Under the pieces are notes generated by a model that saw only the letters and a list, made by a program, of their open reading frames with translations, did no database searches and was not told where the DNA came from. A stretch of 64,000 bases of DNA from Tigheibacillus halophilus (lineage in GTDB: Bacteria; Bacillota; Bacilli; Bacillales; Amphibacillaceae). The stretch covers positions 124,001 to 188,000 of the forward strand of contig NZ_JBHUIZ010000014.1 of assembly GCF_042683165.1 (NCBI RefSeq), in the 5' to 3' direction. Of the stretch, positions 44,164 through 53,179 are shown piece after piece (position 1 is the stretch's first letter; every line of letters starts with the position of its first letter). Position numbers and translations under genes: made by a program.

Positions 44164-45297
44164 ATGAAAGCTGTGACTTTCCAAGGAAAGGAAAATATGG
44201 TGACAAAACGAGTAAATGATCCTTCCATCATAGAAAAAAGCGATATGATTGTAAAAATAACGGCGAGTGGCATATGTGGATCAGATCTCCATCTTTATCA
44301 CGGAGGCATCAAGCCGGAGATAGATTATGTCATGGGGCACGAACCAATGGGGATTGTGGAAGAGGTAGGTCCTGAAGTGAAGCATCTAAAAAAGGGAGAT
44401 CGTGTGGTAATCCCATTTAATATTGGATGCGGAGAATGCTATTTTTGTAAAAATCAAATGGAAAGCCAGTGCGATGTCTCCAATCCTCACGGGGAAATCG
44501 GTGGTTTATTTGGATTCACCGAAATGTTTGGAAACTTCCCAGGTGGCCAAGCGGAATACTTACGGGTGCCATATGCTGACTTCACTTCATTTAAAGTACC
44601 TGAGTCAAGTAATTTAGATGACGAAAGCGTCCTCTTTTTGTCTGATGTGGTGCCGACTGCTTATTGGAGTGTAGAACATAGCGGCGTGAAGGAAGGCGAT
44701 ACAGTCATCATTCTCGGGAGCGGCCCGATTGGATTGATGGCTCAGAAATTCGCAAAATTGAAAGGAGCAAATCGAGTCATCGCAGTGGATCAGGTAGATC
44801 ATCGGCTTGAACATGCCAAATACACAAACAACGTCGACACATACAACTTTAAAACCAATGAAGATATTGGAGCATTATTGTATGACGAGACGCAAGGGGG
44901 CGCTGACGTTGTTATTGATTGTGTAGGCATGGATGGCACTGTCCCGCCAAATGAAAATTTCGGATCTGAATTTGACAATCAGTTTGGTACGATTAGCCCG
45001 ATCAAAACTGCTTCTAAAGCTGTACGTAAATTCGGAACCGTTCAACTAACTGGCGTGTATGGCACGGAAGCAAACAGATTTCCCATAGGTGATTTTTTTA
45101 GTAGAAATATTTCCTTAAAGATGGGACAAGCACCTGTCATTCACTTAATGCCAAAGCTCTATCAAATGATAGAAAACAACCTCTTTGATCCTACGGATAT
45201 TATCACTCATCGCATTTCAATCGAGGACGCAGCAAGAGCCTACGAAATTTTTGATAAGAAAGAAGATGGCAACATCAAGGTCGTATTAAAGCCATAA
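44164..45297 (+). CDS. Zinc-dependent alcohol dehydrogenase, AdhB-like
   Basis: A medium-chain NAD(P)-dependent alcohol dehydrogenase. The 377-residue protein has catalytic zinc ligands in GICGSDLHLYHGG and MGHEPMGIVEEVG, a structural zinc site CGECYFCKNQMESQC, and the Rossmann motif GSGPIGLMAQ (~residue 180). It is close in length and motifs to B. subtilis AdhB and to formaldehyde dehydrogenase-like enzymes; the substrate is not known. AAAGGATG precedes the ATG. It lies between gapB and the nrdR series, a place with no such gene in B. subtilis, and is likely an accessory insertion. Confidence 0.9.
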   Translation: MKAVTFQGKENMVTKRVNDPSIIEKSDMIVKITASGICGSDLHLYHGGIKPEIDYVMGHEPMGIVEEVGPEVKHLKKGDRVVIPFNIGCGECYFCKNQMESQCDVSNPHGEIGGLFGFTEMFGNFPGGQAEYLRVPYADFTSFKVPESSNLDDESVLFLSDVVPTAYWSVEHSGVKEGDTVIILGSGPIGLMAQKFAKLKGANRVIAVDQVDHRLEHAKYTNNVDTYNFKTNEDIGALLYDETQGGADVVIDCVGMDGTVPPNENFGSEFDNQFGTISPIKTASKAVRKFGTVQLTGVYGTEANRFPIGDFFSRNISLKMGQAPVIHLMPKLYQMIENNLFDPTDIITHRISIEDAARAYEIFDKKEDGNIKVVLKP

Positions 45298-45303
45298 AAA
45301 ACA

Positions 45304-45336
45304 AGAGCCGCACAGCATGGATCAGCGTGTGGCTCT
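45304..45336. terminator. Bidirectional terminator between the dehydrogenase and gapB
   Basis: AGAGCCGCAC pairs with GTGTGGCTCT (about 45304-45313 with 45327-45336). On the minus strand it is followed by TGTTTTTT, which suits gapB. Confidence 0.8.
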
Positions 45337-45364
45337 AATTAAATTTGACTGGTACTTCATTTAA

Positions 45365-46393
45365 TCAGGAAATCTTTTTTTCGCTTTGCTGTAAGTAATT
45401 GCCAATATACTTTGCCAGATCAATAACACGTTTGGAATAACCCCATTCATTATCATACCATGCCAGCACCTTCATTTTGTTCCCTTCCATAACCATTGTC
45501 GACAGCCCATCGACAATAGCCGAATAGTCAGTCGACGTATAATCAATTGACACCAAAGGTTCATCGCTATAATGCAAAATACCCTTCAAGCTGTTATTTG
45601 CCGCTTGGCGAAATGCTTCATTTACCGTTTCGGCTGTAACCTGCTCTTTGACATCCACTACAAGATCAACCAAAGAAACATTCGGTGTCGGCACTCTTAA
45701 TGACATACCATGAAGTTTCCCCTGCAGGTGCGGGAGTACCAGACCAAGCGCTTTGGCGGCACCTGTAGAAGTCGGAATGATAGACTGTGTGCAGCCTCTG
45801 GCACGTCGCAGATCCTTATGTGGGCTGTCAAGGTTCTTCTGATCGTTTGTAAAGGCATGTACAGTTGTCATCAAACCGTTCATGATGGTGAAATGATCAT
45901 CAAGCACTTTTACAACCGGCGCAAGACAATTGGTTGTACAGGAAGCATTTGAAATCACATCTTCATTCGCTGTATAAGAGCCATGGTTTACCCCCATCAC
46001 GATCGTGTTATCTACATCAGAACCTGGCGCAGTAATGACCACCTTTTTAGCCCCAGCCTGAAGATGCAGGCCAGCATCTTCTCTCGTTTTGAACTTTCCT
46101 GTCGCTTCAATAACGATATCAATCTTGTGTTTCTTCCATGGAAGTTCTTCAGGATGACGAGAATGAACAAGCAAAACTTCTTTTCCATTGATTTCAAGAC
46201 TATCAGCAAGCGCTTTCACCTCGCCATCAAAAATACCATGGACACTATCGTATTTAATAAGATGCGCTAGTGTTTCCGGAGGATAACTCGCATTGATGGC
46301 TACTACTTCCAACTGTGGATCTTTGATTGCTTGCCGAAATACCATTCTTCCAATTCTTCCGAAACCATTTATCGCAATACGGTTCTTGTTCAT
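45365..46393 (-). CDS. gapB: Glyceraldehyde-3-phosphate dehydrogenase, gluconeogenic type
   Basis: It interconverts 1,3-bisphosphoglycerate and glyceraldehyde-3-phosphate, running in the gluconeogenic direction in bacilli. The 342-residue enzyme has the Rossmann start INGFGRIGRMVFRQA, catalytic Cys152 in SNASCTTNCLAP, and substrate-binding STGAAKALGLVLP. Position ~34 is in INASYPPETL rather than an acidic residue, which fits NADPH preference. The ATG at 46393 has AGGAGG upstream. Two CcpN-type operator boxes lie before it, in line with catabolite repression by glucose. speD, its B. subtilis neighbour, is absent here. Confidence 0.95.
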   Translation of the reverse strand: MNKNRIAINGFGRIGRMVFRQAIKDPQLEVVAINASYPPETLAHLIKYDSVHGIFDGEVKALADSLEINGKEVLLVHSRHPEELPWKKHKIDIVIEATGKFKTREDAGLHLQAGAKKVVITAPGSDVDNTIVMGVNHGSYTANEDVISNASCTTNCLAPVVKVLDDHFTIMNGLMTTVHAFTNDQKNLDSPHKDLRRARGCTQSIIPTSTGAAKALGLVLPHLQGKLHGMSLRVPTPNVSLVDLVVDVKEQVTAETVNEAFRQAANNSLKGILHYSDEPLVSIDYTSTDYSAIVDGLSTMVMEGNKMKVLAWYDNEWGYSKRVIDLAKYIGNYLQQSEKKIS

Positions 46394-46412
46394 CCATAAT
46401 CCTCCTGTTGTA

Positions 46413-46456
46413 TATGTTATACTTTTTATTAATAATTCCACTAATAGTATAACACA
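46413..46456. promoter_or_regulatory. Pair of CcpN-type operator boxes in front of gapB
   Basis: TATGTTATACT (46413-46423, plus strand) and TGTGTTATACT (46456-46446, minus strand) both fit TRTGHYATAYW, the B. subtilis CcpN consensus, in inverted arrangement. The second box includes TATACT, a possible -10 element of gapB. Repression by CcpN under glucose is inferred. Confidence 0.75.
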
Positions 46457-46522
46457 TTGCAAATAAAAATGTGAGAATAAATTCCCCAATTACGGAACAA
46501 ATCCGGCGTATGTCCTCACAAG

Positions 46523-46560
46523 AAAAAACCGAAAACCACTTATTTTAGGTGGTTTTCGGT
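46523..46560 (-). terminator. Terminator of polA-mutM-coaE
   Basis: A perfect 12-bp stem (46528-46539 with 46549-46560) followed on the minus strand by TTTTTT; the right arm overlaps the end of coaE. Confidence 0.9.
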
Positions 46561-47160
46561 GTTAAGTATGCTCCAATTTGCCAATATCTCAAACAGCTGC
46601 TTTTTCGTACTAGCTTTTGAGCCATTATTATCGATCACAGCATCAGCCATTTTAACTTTTTCTTCGATCGGGATTTGCGCCTGTATCCTATTCAAGGCAT
46701 CTGCTTCTGAGGAACCGTCGCGTGAAATCAGCCGTTCAAGCTGAAGACTCTCTTTAACAAAGACAACCAACGTTTGATCGACAAAGGACATCAACTTCCC
46801 CTCAAACAGCAACGGAATATCCAGTACCACTGCAGCAGCCCCTTTTGCAACATATGCATCGCGCTGTTTGACCATTTTTTGGCGTACAGCTGGATGGACA
46901 ATTTTATTCAATCGTTCTCTTTTTTCCGGGTCGGTAAAAATGATTTCTCCAAGTGCTTTTCTGTTAATCGTTTTATCCGACTTCAATATGGCTTCTCCGA
47001 ATGTGGCAATGATTTCTGCATAGGCAGGTTCTCCGTATGCAACCGCTTCTCTGGCAAGCACATCTGCATCTATCACGGGAATACCAAGGTCTTTGAACAT
47101 ATTGCTTACCGTGCTTTTTCCGGTTGCGATGCCCCCTGTCAATCCAATAACAACTGTCAT
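46540..47160 (-). CDS. coaE: Dephospho-CoA kinase
   Basis: It phosphorylates dephospho-CoA, the last step of coenzyme A synthesis. The 206-residue P-loop kinase has GLTGGIATGKST at the N-terminus, DADVLAREAV, and VVLDIPLLFEGKL. AAGGAG precedes the ATG. It lies downstream of mutM on the same strand; ytaF, which separates them in B. subtilis, is missing. Confidence 0.97.
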   Translation of the reverse strand: MTVVIGLTGGIATGKSTVSNMFKDLGIPVIDADVLAREAVAYGEPAYAEIIATFGEAILKSDKTINRKALGEIIFTDPEKRERLNKIVHPAVRQKMVKQRDAYVAKGAAAVVLDIPLLFEGKLMSFVDQTLVVFVKESLQLERLISRDGSSEADALNRIQAQIPIEEKVKMADAVIDNNGSKASTKKQLFEILANWSILNTENHLK

Positions 47161-47207
47161 ATTTCTAACTCCTTTGAAGAGATGGTATTGCTAATCAGAC
47201 GATTTAT

Positions 47208-48032
47208 TTATTTTTGGCAGTGCAGGCAAACGTGGGTCCCCCGGCCAGCTACCTTCATTTTCACTATTTCGCAGCCGCAATCTTTGCATGGCTTATTTTC
47301 CTGCCCGTAAACATATAATTCGAGCTGGAACATGCCCATGTTTCCTTGCGAATTGACATATGACCTGATGGTCGAGCCCCCTTTTGCAACCGCATTTGTA
47401 ATGGTAGCGATCGCTTGGGAACGGATTGCTGCCGTTTCTTTTTTGCTCAGTGTATCCGCTCTTCTGGTAGGAAGAATGCCAGCTTTGAATAAAGTCTCAT
47501 CGACGTATATGTTCCCAAGCCCCGCTACAACTGACTGGTCAAGCAGCACTGCTTTAATGAGCCGATTCGTATGTTGCAGTTTTTGATAAAAATAATCCAG
47601 GGTGAAAGCCTCGTCGAATGGATCTGGTCCAAGCTTGTTCAGCGGAGACTCGGTCAACTCCATCCCTTTAGGAAAAAGATGCATTGTCCCAAATTTGCGG
47701 ACATCATTATACCGCAGTTCTGTTTGATCGGTAAAAGTAAAAATGACATGTGTATGCTTCTTGACCTTCTCTTCCTTTTGATGGACGCTATACTTCCCTT
47801 CCATGCGCAAATGAGATACGAGCGTATAATCATCAAGTTCAAACAGCAAAAATTTCCCCCTGCGATGGATATTTAAAATGCTTTGGCCCAGCAAATCCAT
47901 CCTGAATGCAGCTGTATCACCAGGTCTTTTAATAATTTTGGGCCACTGAATGGTCACATCTTCAATCGTTTTGTGAATAACTAATTGTTTCAGTGTGTTT
48001 TTTATCGTTTCTACTTCAGGCAGTTCCGGCAT
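47208..48032 (-). CDS. mutM: Formamidopyrimidine-DNA glycosylase
   Basis: It removes 8-oxoguanine and formamidopyrimidine lesions and nicks the strand. The 274-residue protein starts with the catalytic MPELPEVE, has HTHVIFTFTDQTELRYNDVRKFG in the core, the helix-two-turn-helix with GLGNIYVDE, and a C-terminal zinc finger (CKDCG ... CLHCQ). GGAGAA lies before the ATG. It is 12 bases after polA, so the two are co-transcribed. Confidence 0.97.
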   Translation of the reverse strand: MPELPEVETIKNTLKQLVIHKTIEDVTIQWPKIIKRPGDTAAFRMDLLGQSILNIHRRGKFLLFELDDYTLVSHLRMEGKYSVHQKEEKVKKHTHVIFTFTDQTELRYNDVRKFGTMHLFPKGMELTESPLNKLGPDPFDEAFTLDYFYQKLQHTNRLIKAVLLDQSVVAGLGNIYVDETLFKAGILPTRRADTLSKKETAAIRSQAIATITNAVAKGGSTIRSYVNSQGNMGMFQLELYVYGQENKPCKDCGCEIVKMKVAGRGTHVCLHCQK

Positions 48033-48044
48033 TTTTCGTTCTCC

Positions 48045-50678
48045 TTACTTTGCATCAAACCAGCTATTCCCAAATGCGTATTCCACTTTCAAAGGAACAT
48101 GTAATTCTATCGTGTTTTCCATGCATTCCGGGACAATTTCCTTCAGTTTGTCCAACTCATCCTCAGGTGCTTCCAAAATCAATTCATCATGCACTTGCAA
48201 AAGCATTTTTGCCTTCATTTTTTCTTTTTTCAGTCGCTGATGTAAATCAATCATGGCTTGCTTGATAATATCAGCGGCACTTCCCTGTATGGGGGTATTC
48301 ATAGCAGTCCTTTCAGCAAAGCTGCGCTTATTGAAATTTCGGCTGTTGATCTCGGGCAAATAACGGCGTCGATGCATGAAAGTGGTGACAAAGCCTTGAT
48401 GCTTCGCTTCAGTTACAATGTCTTCCATATATTTTTTCACATCCGGGTATGTGTCAAAATAGCGATCAATAAATTTTTTCGCTTCTTTTCGTGTCACACC
48501 CAGGTTTTGTGATAATCCATAATCACTGATGCCATATACAATACCAAAGTTGACAGCTTTTGCCTGTCTGCGCATGTTCGCTGTGACTTCTTCTTCCTTT
48601 ACATGGAAAACTTCCATAGCGGTACTTGTATGGATATCTTTCTCCTGTTTAAAAGCAGCAATAAGTTTTTCATCATTGGCAATATGGGCAAGCACCCTTA
48701 ATTCTATTTGCGAATAATCTGCAGAAAACATGATCCAACCCTTTTCAGATGGCACGAATGCCTGCCTGATTCTCCTTCCGGCCTCTAACCTGATAGGGAT
48801 ATTTTGCAGGTTTGGATCTATTGAGCTCAATCTGCCTGTCTGTGTGAGTGCCTGGTTATAACGGGTATGAATTTTTCCCGTTTCATCATTCACTACCTTC
48901 AGCAAACCTTCGATGTAAGTCGATTGTAATTTCCCGAGCTGGCGGTAAAGAAGGATTTTGGGAATAATTTCATGTTCTTGCTGAAGTTGCTCCAATACAT
49001 CGGCAGCTGTAGAGTAACCAGTTTTAGTTTTTTTAATTATTGGCAGCTTCAACTTCTCAAACAGGATAGGGCCTAACTGTTTAGGCGAATTTAAATTAAA
49101 CGATTCACCAGCCAGTTCGAAAATCTCTTTTTCCACATTTTCCAGCTGCCCCTTCAATTCCTTGCCCATTTTTTCCAAACGTGTTTTGTCTACACTGACT
49201 CCAGTGTGTTCCATTTCACCTAATATACAGGCAAGGGGCATTTCGAGTTCCTTTAACAGGCTAGCTTGTTTATTATCTGCAAGTTGCTTTTCCAAATCTG
49301 GCTGGACATCGAACATCATGCGCGATTTCCTGGCAATGTGTTCGGCAAGAATGCTTGGTTCAGGTACCTTCTGTTTCGCTCCCTTGCCATATACTTCTTC
49401 GTCATACAGCACACCTGAAAGATTGGCACGATGAGCGATGGCTCCAATACTGTGGTTATTTTCAGAAGGGTTCAGTAAATAAGATGCCAGTACGGTATCA
49501 AAAACCACACCATGCAGCCGGATGCCTCTGTTCAAAAGCGCAACCATAGAGGTCTTGCTGTCAAACACGATTTTTTGCTTCGTTTCATCTTCTGCCCACT
49601 TGCAAAATACTTTCGATTTGAAGGCAACTTCTGAAGGAATGAAATAAGTATGCTCTTCATTTGCGATTCCAATGCCTACGACAGGTGCCTTATGATAATT
49701 TTCTTCAAGCATCTCAATCATCAACGCTTCTTTGCCAGTAAACATGTCTTCTTTTACTTCGTCCACTGACTTAAAAGTGATATTCTGCAATACTTTTGAC
49801 TCCGGCTCTTCTTCCCCATCATCCATTTTTGCCAGTAATGACTGAAAACCGAGGTCTTTAAAGATTTCACTGACTTTTGCAGCGTCATAGGATTCATACA
49901 CTGTATCTTTCATGCCGATTACAAGTGGGGCGTCCATGTCGATGGTGGCCAATTGTTTGCTCATCACTGCATCTTCATGGTGCTCAGTGAGCTTTTCTTT
50001 CAGTTTCTTACCGCTTATTTCATCGATATGCACATATACTTCCTCAAGAGAGTGAAATTGTTTCAGCAATTTTGTGGCAGTTTTTTCACCGACACCTGGC
50101 ACCCCAGGAATATTATCTGAGCTATCTCCCATCAAACCTTTCAAATCAATGATTTGTTTAGGCGTGATCCCCATTTTTTCCCGCATATGTTCCGGGGTAT
50201 ATGCTTCCATTTCGCTAATGCCTTTTTTGGTGACATGCACTGTCACTTTATCAGTGACTAACTGTAATAGATCCTTGTCCCCTGAAATAACAGAGACTTC
50301 AAAACCATCTTTGTCGGCTTGCTGAGAGAGTGTGCCAATAATGTCATCAGCCTCATATTGATCAAGCTGGTAATGTTTGATACCAAACGCATCAAGCAAC
50401 TCCTTCAAAACAGGGAATTGTTCAGACAACTCAGGGGGAGTTTTCTGTCGCCCGCCTTTATATTCTTTATATGTTGCATGACGAAAAGTCGTTTTTCCTG
50501 CATCAAAAGCTACGAGCAAATGTGTTGGCTTATGCTCTTCCAGGACTCGCATAAGCATGGTTGTAAAACCGTACACCGCATTCGTATAAACACCTTTATC
50601 ATTGTTTAACAGCGGGAGGGCGAAAAAAGCCCGGTAAATAATACTGTTCCCGTCAATCAATACCATTTTTTTTGTCAA
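48045..50678 (-). CDS. polA: DNA polymerase I
   Basis: It fills gaps in repair and removes RNA primers. The 877-residue product has an N-terminal 5'-3' exonuclease (YRAFFALPLL, YEADDIIGTLS, GVPGVGEKTATKLL), a middle region corresponding to the degenerate 3'-5' exonuclease of bacilli, and a polymerase domain (FSADYSQIELRVLAHI, QAKAVNFGIVYGIS, QVHDELILE). The TTG at 50678 is chosen, with AGGTG 7 bases upstream; the ATG six codons earlier lacks a ribosome site. Confidence 0.95.
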   Translation of the reverse strand: MTKKMVLIDGNSIIYRAFFALPLLNNDKGVYTNAVYGFTTMLMRVLEEHKPTHLLVAFDAGKTTFRHATYKEYKGGRQKTPPELSEQFPVLKELLDAFGIKHYQLDQYEADDIIGTLSQQADKDGFEVSVISGDKDLLQLVTDKVTVHVTKKGISEMEAYTPEHMREKMGITPKQIIDLKGLMGDSSDNIPGVPGVGEKTATKLLKQFHSLEEVYVHIDEISGKKLKEKLTEHHEDAVMSKQLATIDMDAPLVIGMKDTVYESYDAAKVSEIFKDLGFQSLLAKMDDGEEEPESKVLQNITFKSVDEVKEDMFTGKEALMIEMLEENYHKAPVVGIGIANEEHTYFIPSEVAFKSKVFCKWAEDETKQKIVFDSKTSMVALLNRGIRLHGVVFDTVLASYLLNPSENNHSIGAIAHRANLSGVLYDEEVYGKGAKQKVPEPSILAEHIARKSRMMFDVQPDLEKQLADNKQASLLKELEMPLACILGEMEHTGVSVDKTRLEKMGKELKGQLENVEKEIFELAGESFNLNSPKQLGPILFEKLKLPIIKKTKTGYSTAADVLEQLQQEHEIIPKILLYRQLGKLQSTYIEGLLKVVNDETGKIHTRYNQALTQTGRLSSIDPNLQNIPIRLEAGRRIRQAFVPSEKGWIMFSADYSQIELRVLAHIANDEKLIAAFKQEKDIHTSTAMEVFHVKEEEVTANMRRQAKAVNFGIVYGISDYGLSQNLGVTRKEAKKFIDRYFDTYPDVKKYMEDIVTEAKHQGFVTTFMHRRRYLPEINSRNFNKRSFAERTAMNTPIQGSAADIIKQAMIDLHQRLKKEKMKAKMLLQVHDELILEAPEDELDKLKEIVPECMENTIELHVPLKVEYAFGNSWFDAK

Positions 50679-50878
50679 GGGAAGACACCTGATCATTTTT
50701 GAGGTTGTTGAGCATAAATGGATGATATTTATTGAAAAACAACCTTATTTGGAAATAACCAGGTTTCACCTCCTTATTATTTTTGTGCATCTATGCAGTT
50801 ACATTTAGTCAGAGCATATCTCTTTTACTATTTTATCATTTTATCCGTTCTTTTCACACAGATAGCGCCCATTTGATT

Positions 50879-52249
50879 TTATAGACCTTCATGAGGAATA
50901 GAAACGGTAAATGTCGTGCCGCCTCCAGGTTCACTTTGCACATCAATGTGCCCCTTGTGATTCTCAACGATATGTTTAACAATAGCAAGCCCCAGCCCGG
51001 TACCTCCCGTGTCTCTGCTACGTGCTTCGTCCAGGCGGAAAAACCTTTCAAAAATACGCTGGATCATGTCTTGCTCCATCCCCATGCCAGTGTCTTCCAC
51101 CTGAATGATTGCCTCTGTTTCAGTTTCATAGATACGCAGTGTGACCGAACCACCCTCAGGTGTATAATTAAATGCATTTGTCAACAAATTGATGAGCACT
51201 TGCTTCATCTGATTGGAATCAGCCATGATGTACACATTTCCAGACATTTCTATATAAAATGTAAGATGCCTGTCTCTTGCAAGCATTTCAAAACCAGGTT
51301 TTATTTCTGCAATAATCAACTCGAAATCGAATTTCTGAAGCTTCACTGTGGGGTACTCTTTTTCCAGACTTGACAGCGTCAGCAGATCGTTGATTAACGC
51401 CTGTAAGCGACTGCTTTCATCATAAATGATTTGTAAAAAATTTTCCCTGGTTTGCTCATCCATATTTTCTTCTAATAATGTTTCTGAAAATCCTTTAATG
51501 GAAGTTACTGGTGTCTTCAATTCATGAGAAACATTTGCTACAAAATCTTTTCGCATCATTTCCAATTTTTTTAATTCTGTTATATCATAAAAAGCAAGCA
51601 CAGCGCCTCTTAACATTCCGCGTTCGTTAAAGATTGGCACCCCTGTCATTTCCATGAATCTGTCAACTACTGACTGTCGGAGAGTCAAGTTGGATTTGAT
51701 CGTTTTTTCGTAAAGAAATATATTCCGAACCATTTCATGTACTTGCTCATTTGCTATAGCTTCATAATAAAGATACCCTTGGCAATCTTCTTCGGAAATC
51801 TTAAAAACTGATAGAAATTCTTGATTGATCAACTGAATATAGCCACGTTCATCGATGAATAATAATGCACTATGCGTATGGTTGATCACACTGGCAAGTT
51901 GTTCGGACTGCATTTGTTCCTGGATCGAAAGTTCACTCAAATTTTTTGCCAGAGCATTCACTTTCTTGCTTAGCTCCCCAATTTCTCCGTCAAATCTATG
52001 ATATATCCTTGCCCGGTAGTTCCCTTTTACAAGCTCTTCAACGGTTCGAACAGCCTGATGCAGCGGCTTGATGAATTTATCAAAGGCGAATAATAGCATT
52101 AAAAATAACATAATGCCTTGAAATAAAAGCACACACATAAGTATGATATAGTCCTCGATGACAGTAAGCAGCACTGCACCACTAACCACGATGAGCAGGA
52201 TGATTCCTATTGTATATTTCCATAAAGCAGTTGAAAAAAGATACTTCAT
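50879..52249 (-). CDS. phoR: Phosphate regulon sensor histidine kinase PhoR (short form)
   Basis: The membrane kinase of the phosphate-starvation system, phosphorylating PhoP. At 456 residues it is about 120 shorter than B. subtilis PhoR. Two transmembrane helices (~12-30 and ~34-56) are joined by only a few residues (IEDY), so the large extracytoplasmic domain is missing. Then come HAMP (~57-110), PAS (~115-225), a HisKA domain with His242 in VSHELKTP, and the ATPase domain (NLLTNAFNYTPEGG, DTGMGM, GGTGLGLAIVKHI). The ATG overlaps the phoP stop. Confidence 0.93.
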   Translation of the reverse strand: MKYLFSTALWKYTIGIILLIVVSGAVLLTVIEDYIILMCVLLFQGIMLFLMLLFAFDKFIKPLHQAVRTVEELVKGNYRARIYHRFDGEIGELSKKVNALAKNLSELSIQEQMQSEQLASVINHTHSALLFIDERGYIQLINQEFLSVFKISEEDCQGYLYYEAIANEQVHEMVRNIFLYEKTIKSNLTLRQSVVDRFMEMTGVPIFNERGMLRGAVLAFYDITELKKLEMMRKDFVANVSHELKTPVTSIKGFSETLLEENMDEQTRENFLQIIYDESSRLQALINDLLTLSSLEKEYPTVKLQKFDFELIIAEIKPGFEMLARDRHLTFYIEMSGNVYIMADSNQMKQVLINLLTNAFNYTPEGGSVTLRIYETETEAIIQVEDTGMGMEQDMIQRIFERFFRLDEARSRDTGGTGLGLAIVKHIVENHKGHIDVQSEPGGGTTFTVSIPHEGL

Positions 52250-52941
52250 GATGCAGCATCCTCCAATTTATATCCTAGCCCGCGTATTGTCTTGATGTAC
52301 TGCGGGTTTTTAGAATCCATTTCCAGTTTTTCTCTGAGCCTGCTGATATGCACATCGACAATGCGAGAGTCGCCAACAAAGTCATAGTTCCAAACAGCTA
52401 AAAGAAGTCTTTCCCTCGATAAGACCACTCCCCGGTGTTTAGCAAGATAATACAGTAATTCGAATTCCTTGCGTGTAAATGTTATTACTTTATCTCCCTT
52501 GACAGCTTCAAACCGTTCGGGGTAAATGCATATGGGTCCAACACGGATTGATTCCTTAGGTATAGTGTCCTCTTTTCTCGTCCTTCTTAATACCGCATTG
52601 ATTCTGGCCACTACTTCCTTCGGTGAAAATGGCTTGGTCATATAATCGTCCGCCCCCAGGTCAAGCCCGCCGATTTTATCAGCTTCCTCTCCTTTTGCAG
52701 TAAGCATTAAAATAGGAACATCATTATCATGCTTCCTTAAGTATTTACAAACTTCAAGACCGCTTATTTTTGGCAGCATCAAATCAAGTACCACCAAATC
52801 ATACTTTTCACTTTCTGCCCTTTCCAAGGCTTGTAAACCATCGTACGCTTTATCGACTGCGTAGCCAGCTTTTTCTATATGAAACGCCAATAATGTGACG
52901 ATAGATGATTCATCATCCACCACAAGGATTTTTCCTGCCAT
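52246..52941 (-). CDS. phoP: Phosphate regulon response regulator PhoP
   Basis: An OmpR-family transcription factor activated by PhoR. The 231-residue protein has a receiver domain (acidic VVDDE, phosphorylated Asp53 in VVLDLMLP, Lys in MTKPFSP) and a C-terminal winged helix (FTRKEFELLYYLAKHRG, SRIVDVHISRLREKLE). GGGGAG lies before the ATG. It overlaps phoR by four bases. The upstream region has TTTACA-like half-sites but not a clear four-repeat Pho box. Confidence 0.95.
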   Translation of the reverse strand: MAGKILVVDDESSIVTLLAFHIEKAGYAVDKAYDGLQALERAESEKYDLVVLDLMLPKISGLEVCKYLRKHDNDVPILMLTAKGEEADKIGGLDLGADDYMTKPFSPKEVVARINAVLRRTRKEDTIPKESIRVGPICIYPERFEAVKGDKVITFTRKEFELLYYLAKHRGVVLSRERLLLAVWNYDFVGDSRIVDVHISRLREKLEMDSKNPQYIKTIRGLGYKLEDAAS

Positions 52942-53179
52942 GAGATAAACTCTCCCCTCGAGGATTGTATATTTACATTCATCTTACAATGGCTGCCGCA
53001 GAAAAGAAACGATTGTAAAGAAAAATTTACAAAACAACTTGGAGCGTCAGCCCAGCCATGCAAAGTTTTATCTTGACACAAGCTGCATGTGTTACAATAA
53101 GTTGTATTATTCATTTTCGTAAACCGCCTGTTTTCGAAAAGCAGAATATGACAATTTGATCAGTAAAGGAGGCAAATTT

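Noticed and set aside
43911..44273. 120-codon minus-strand ORF between the DUF1499-like gene and the dehydrogenase
   Set aside because: It overlaps the start of the well-supported dehydrogenase, lacks a ribosome site and looks like a shadow frame.
53074..53100. TTGACA promoter for the MFS gene
   Set aside because: The only -10-like sequence (TACAAT) is 14 bases away, too close for a normal sigma-A promoter.
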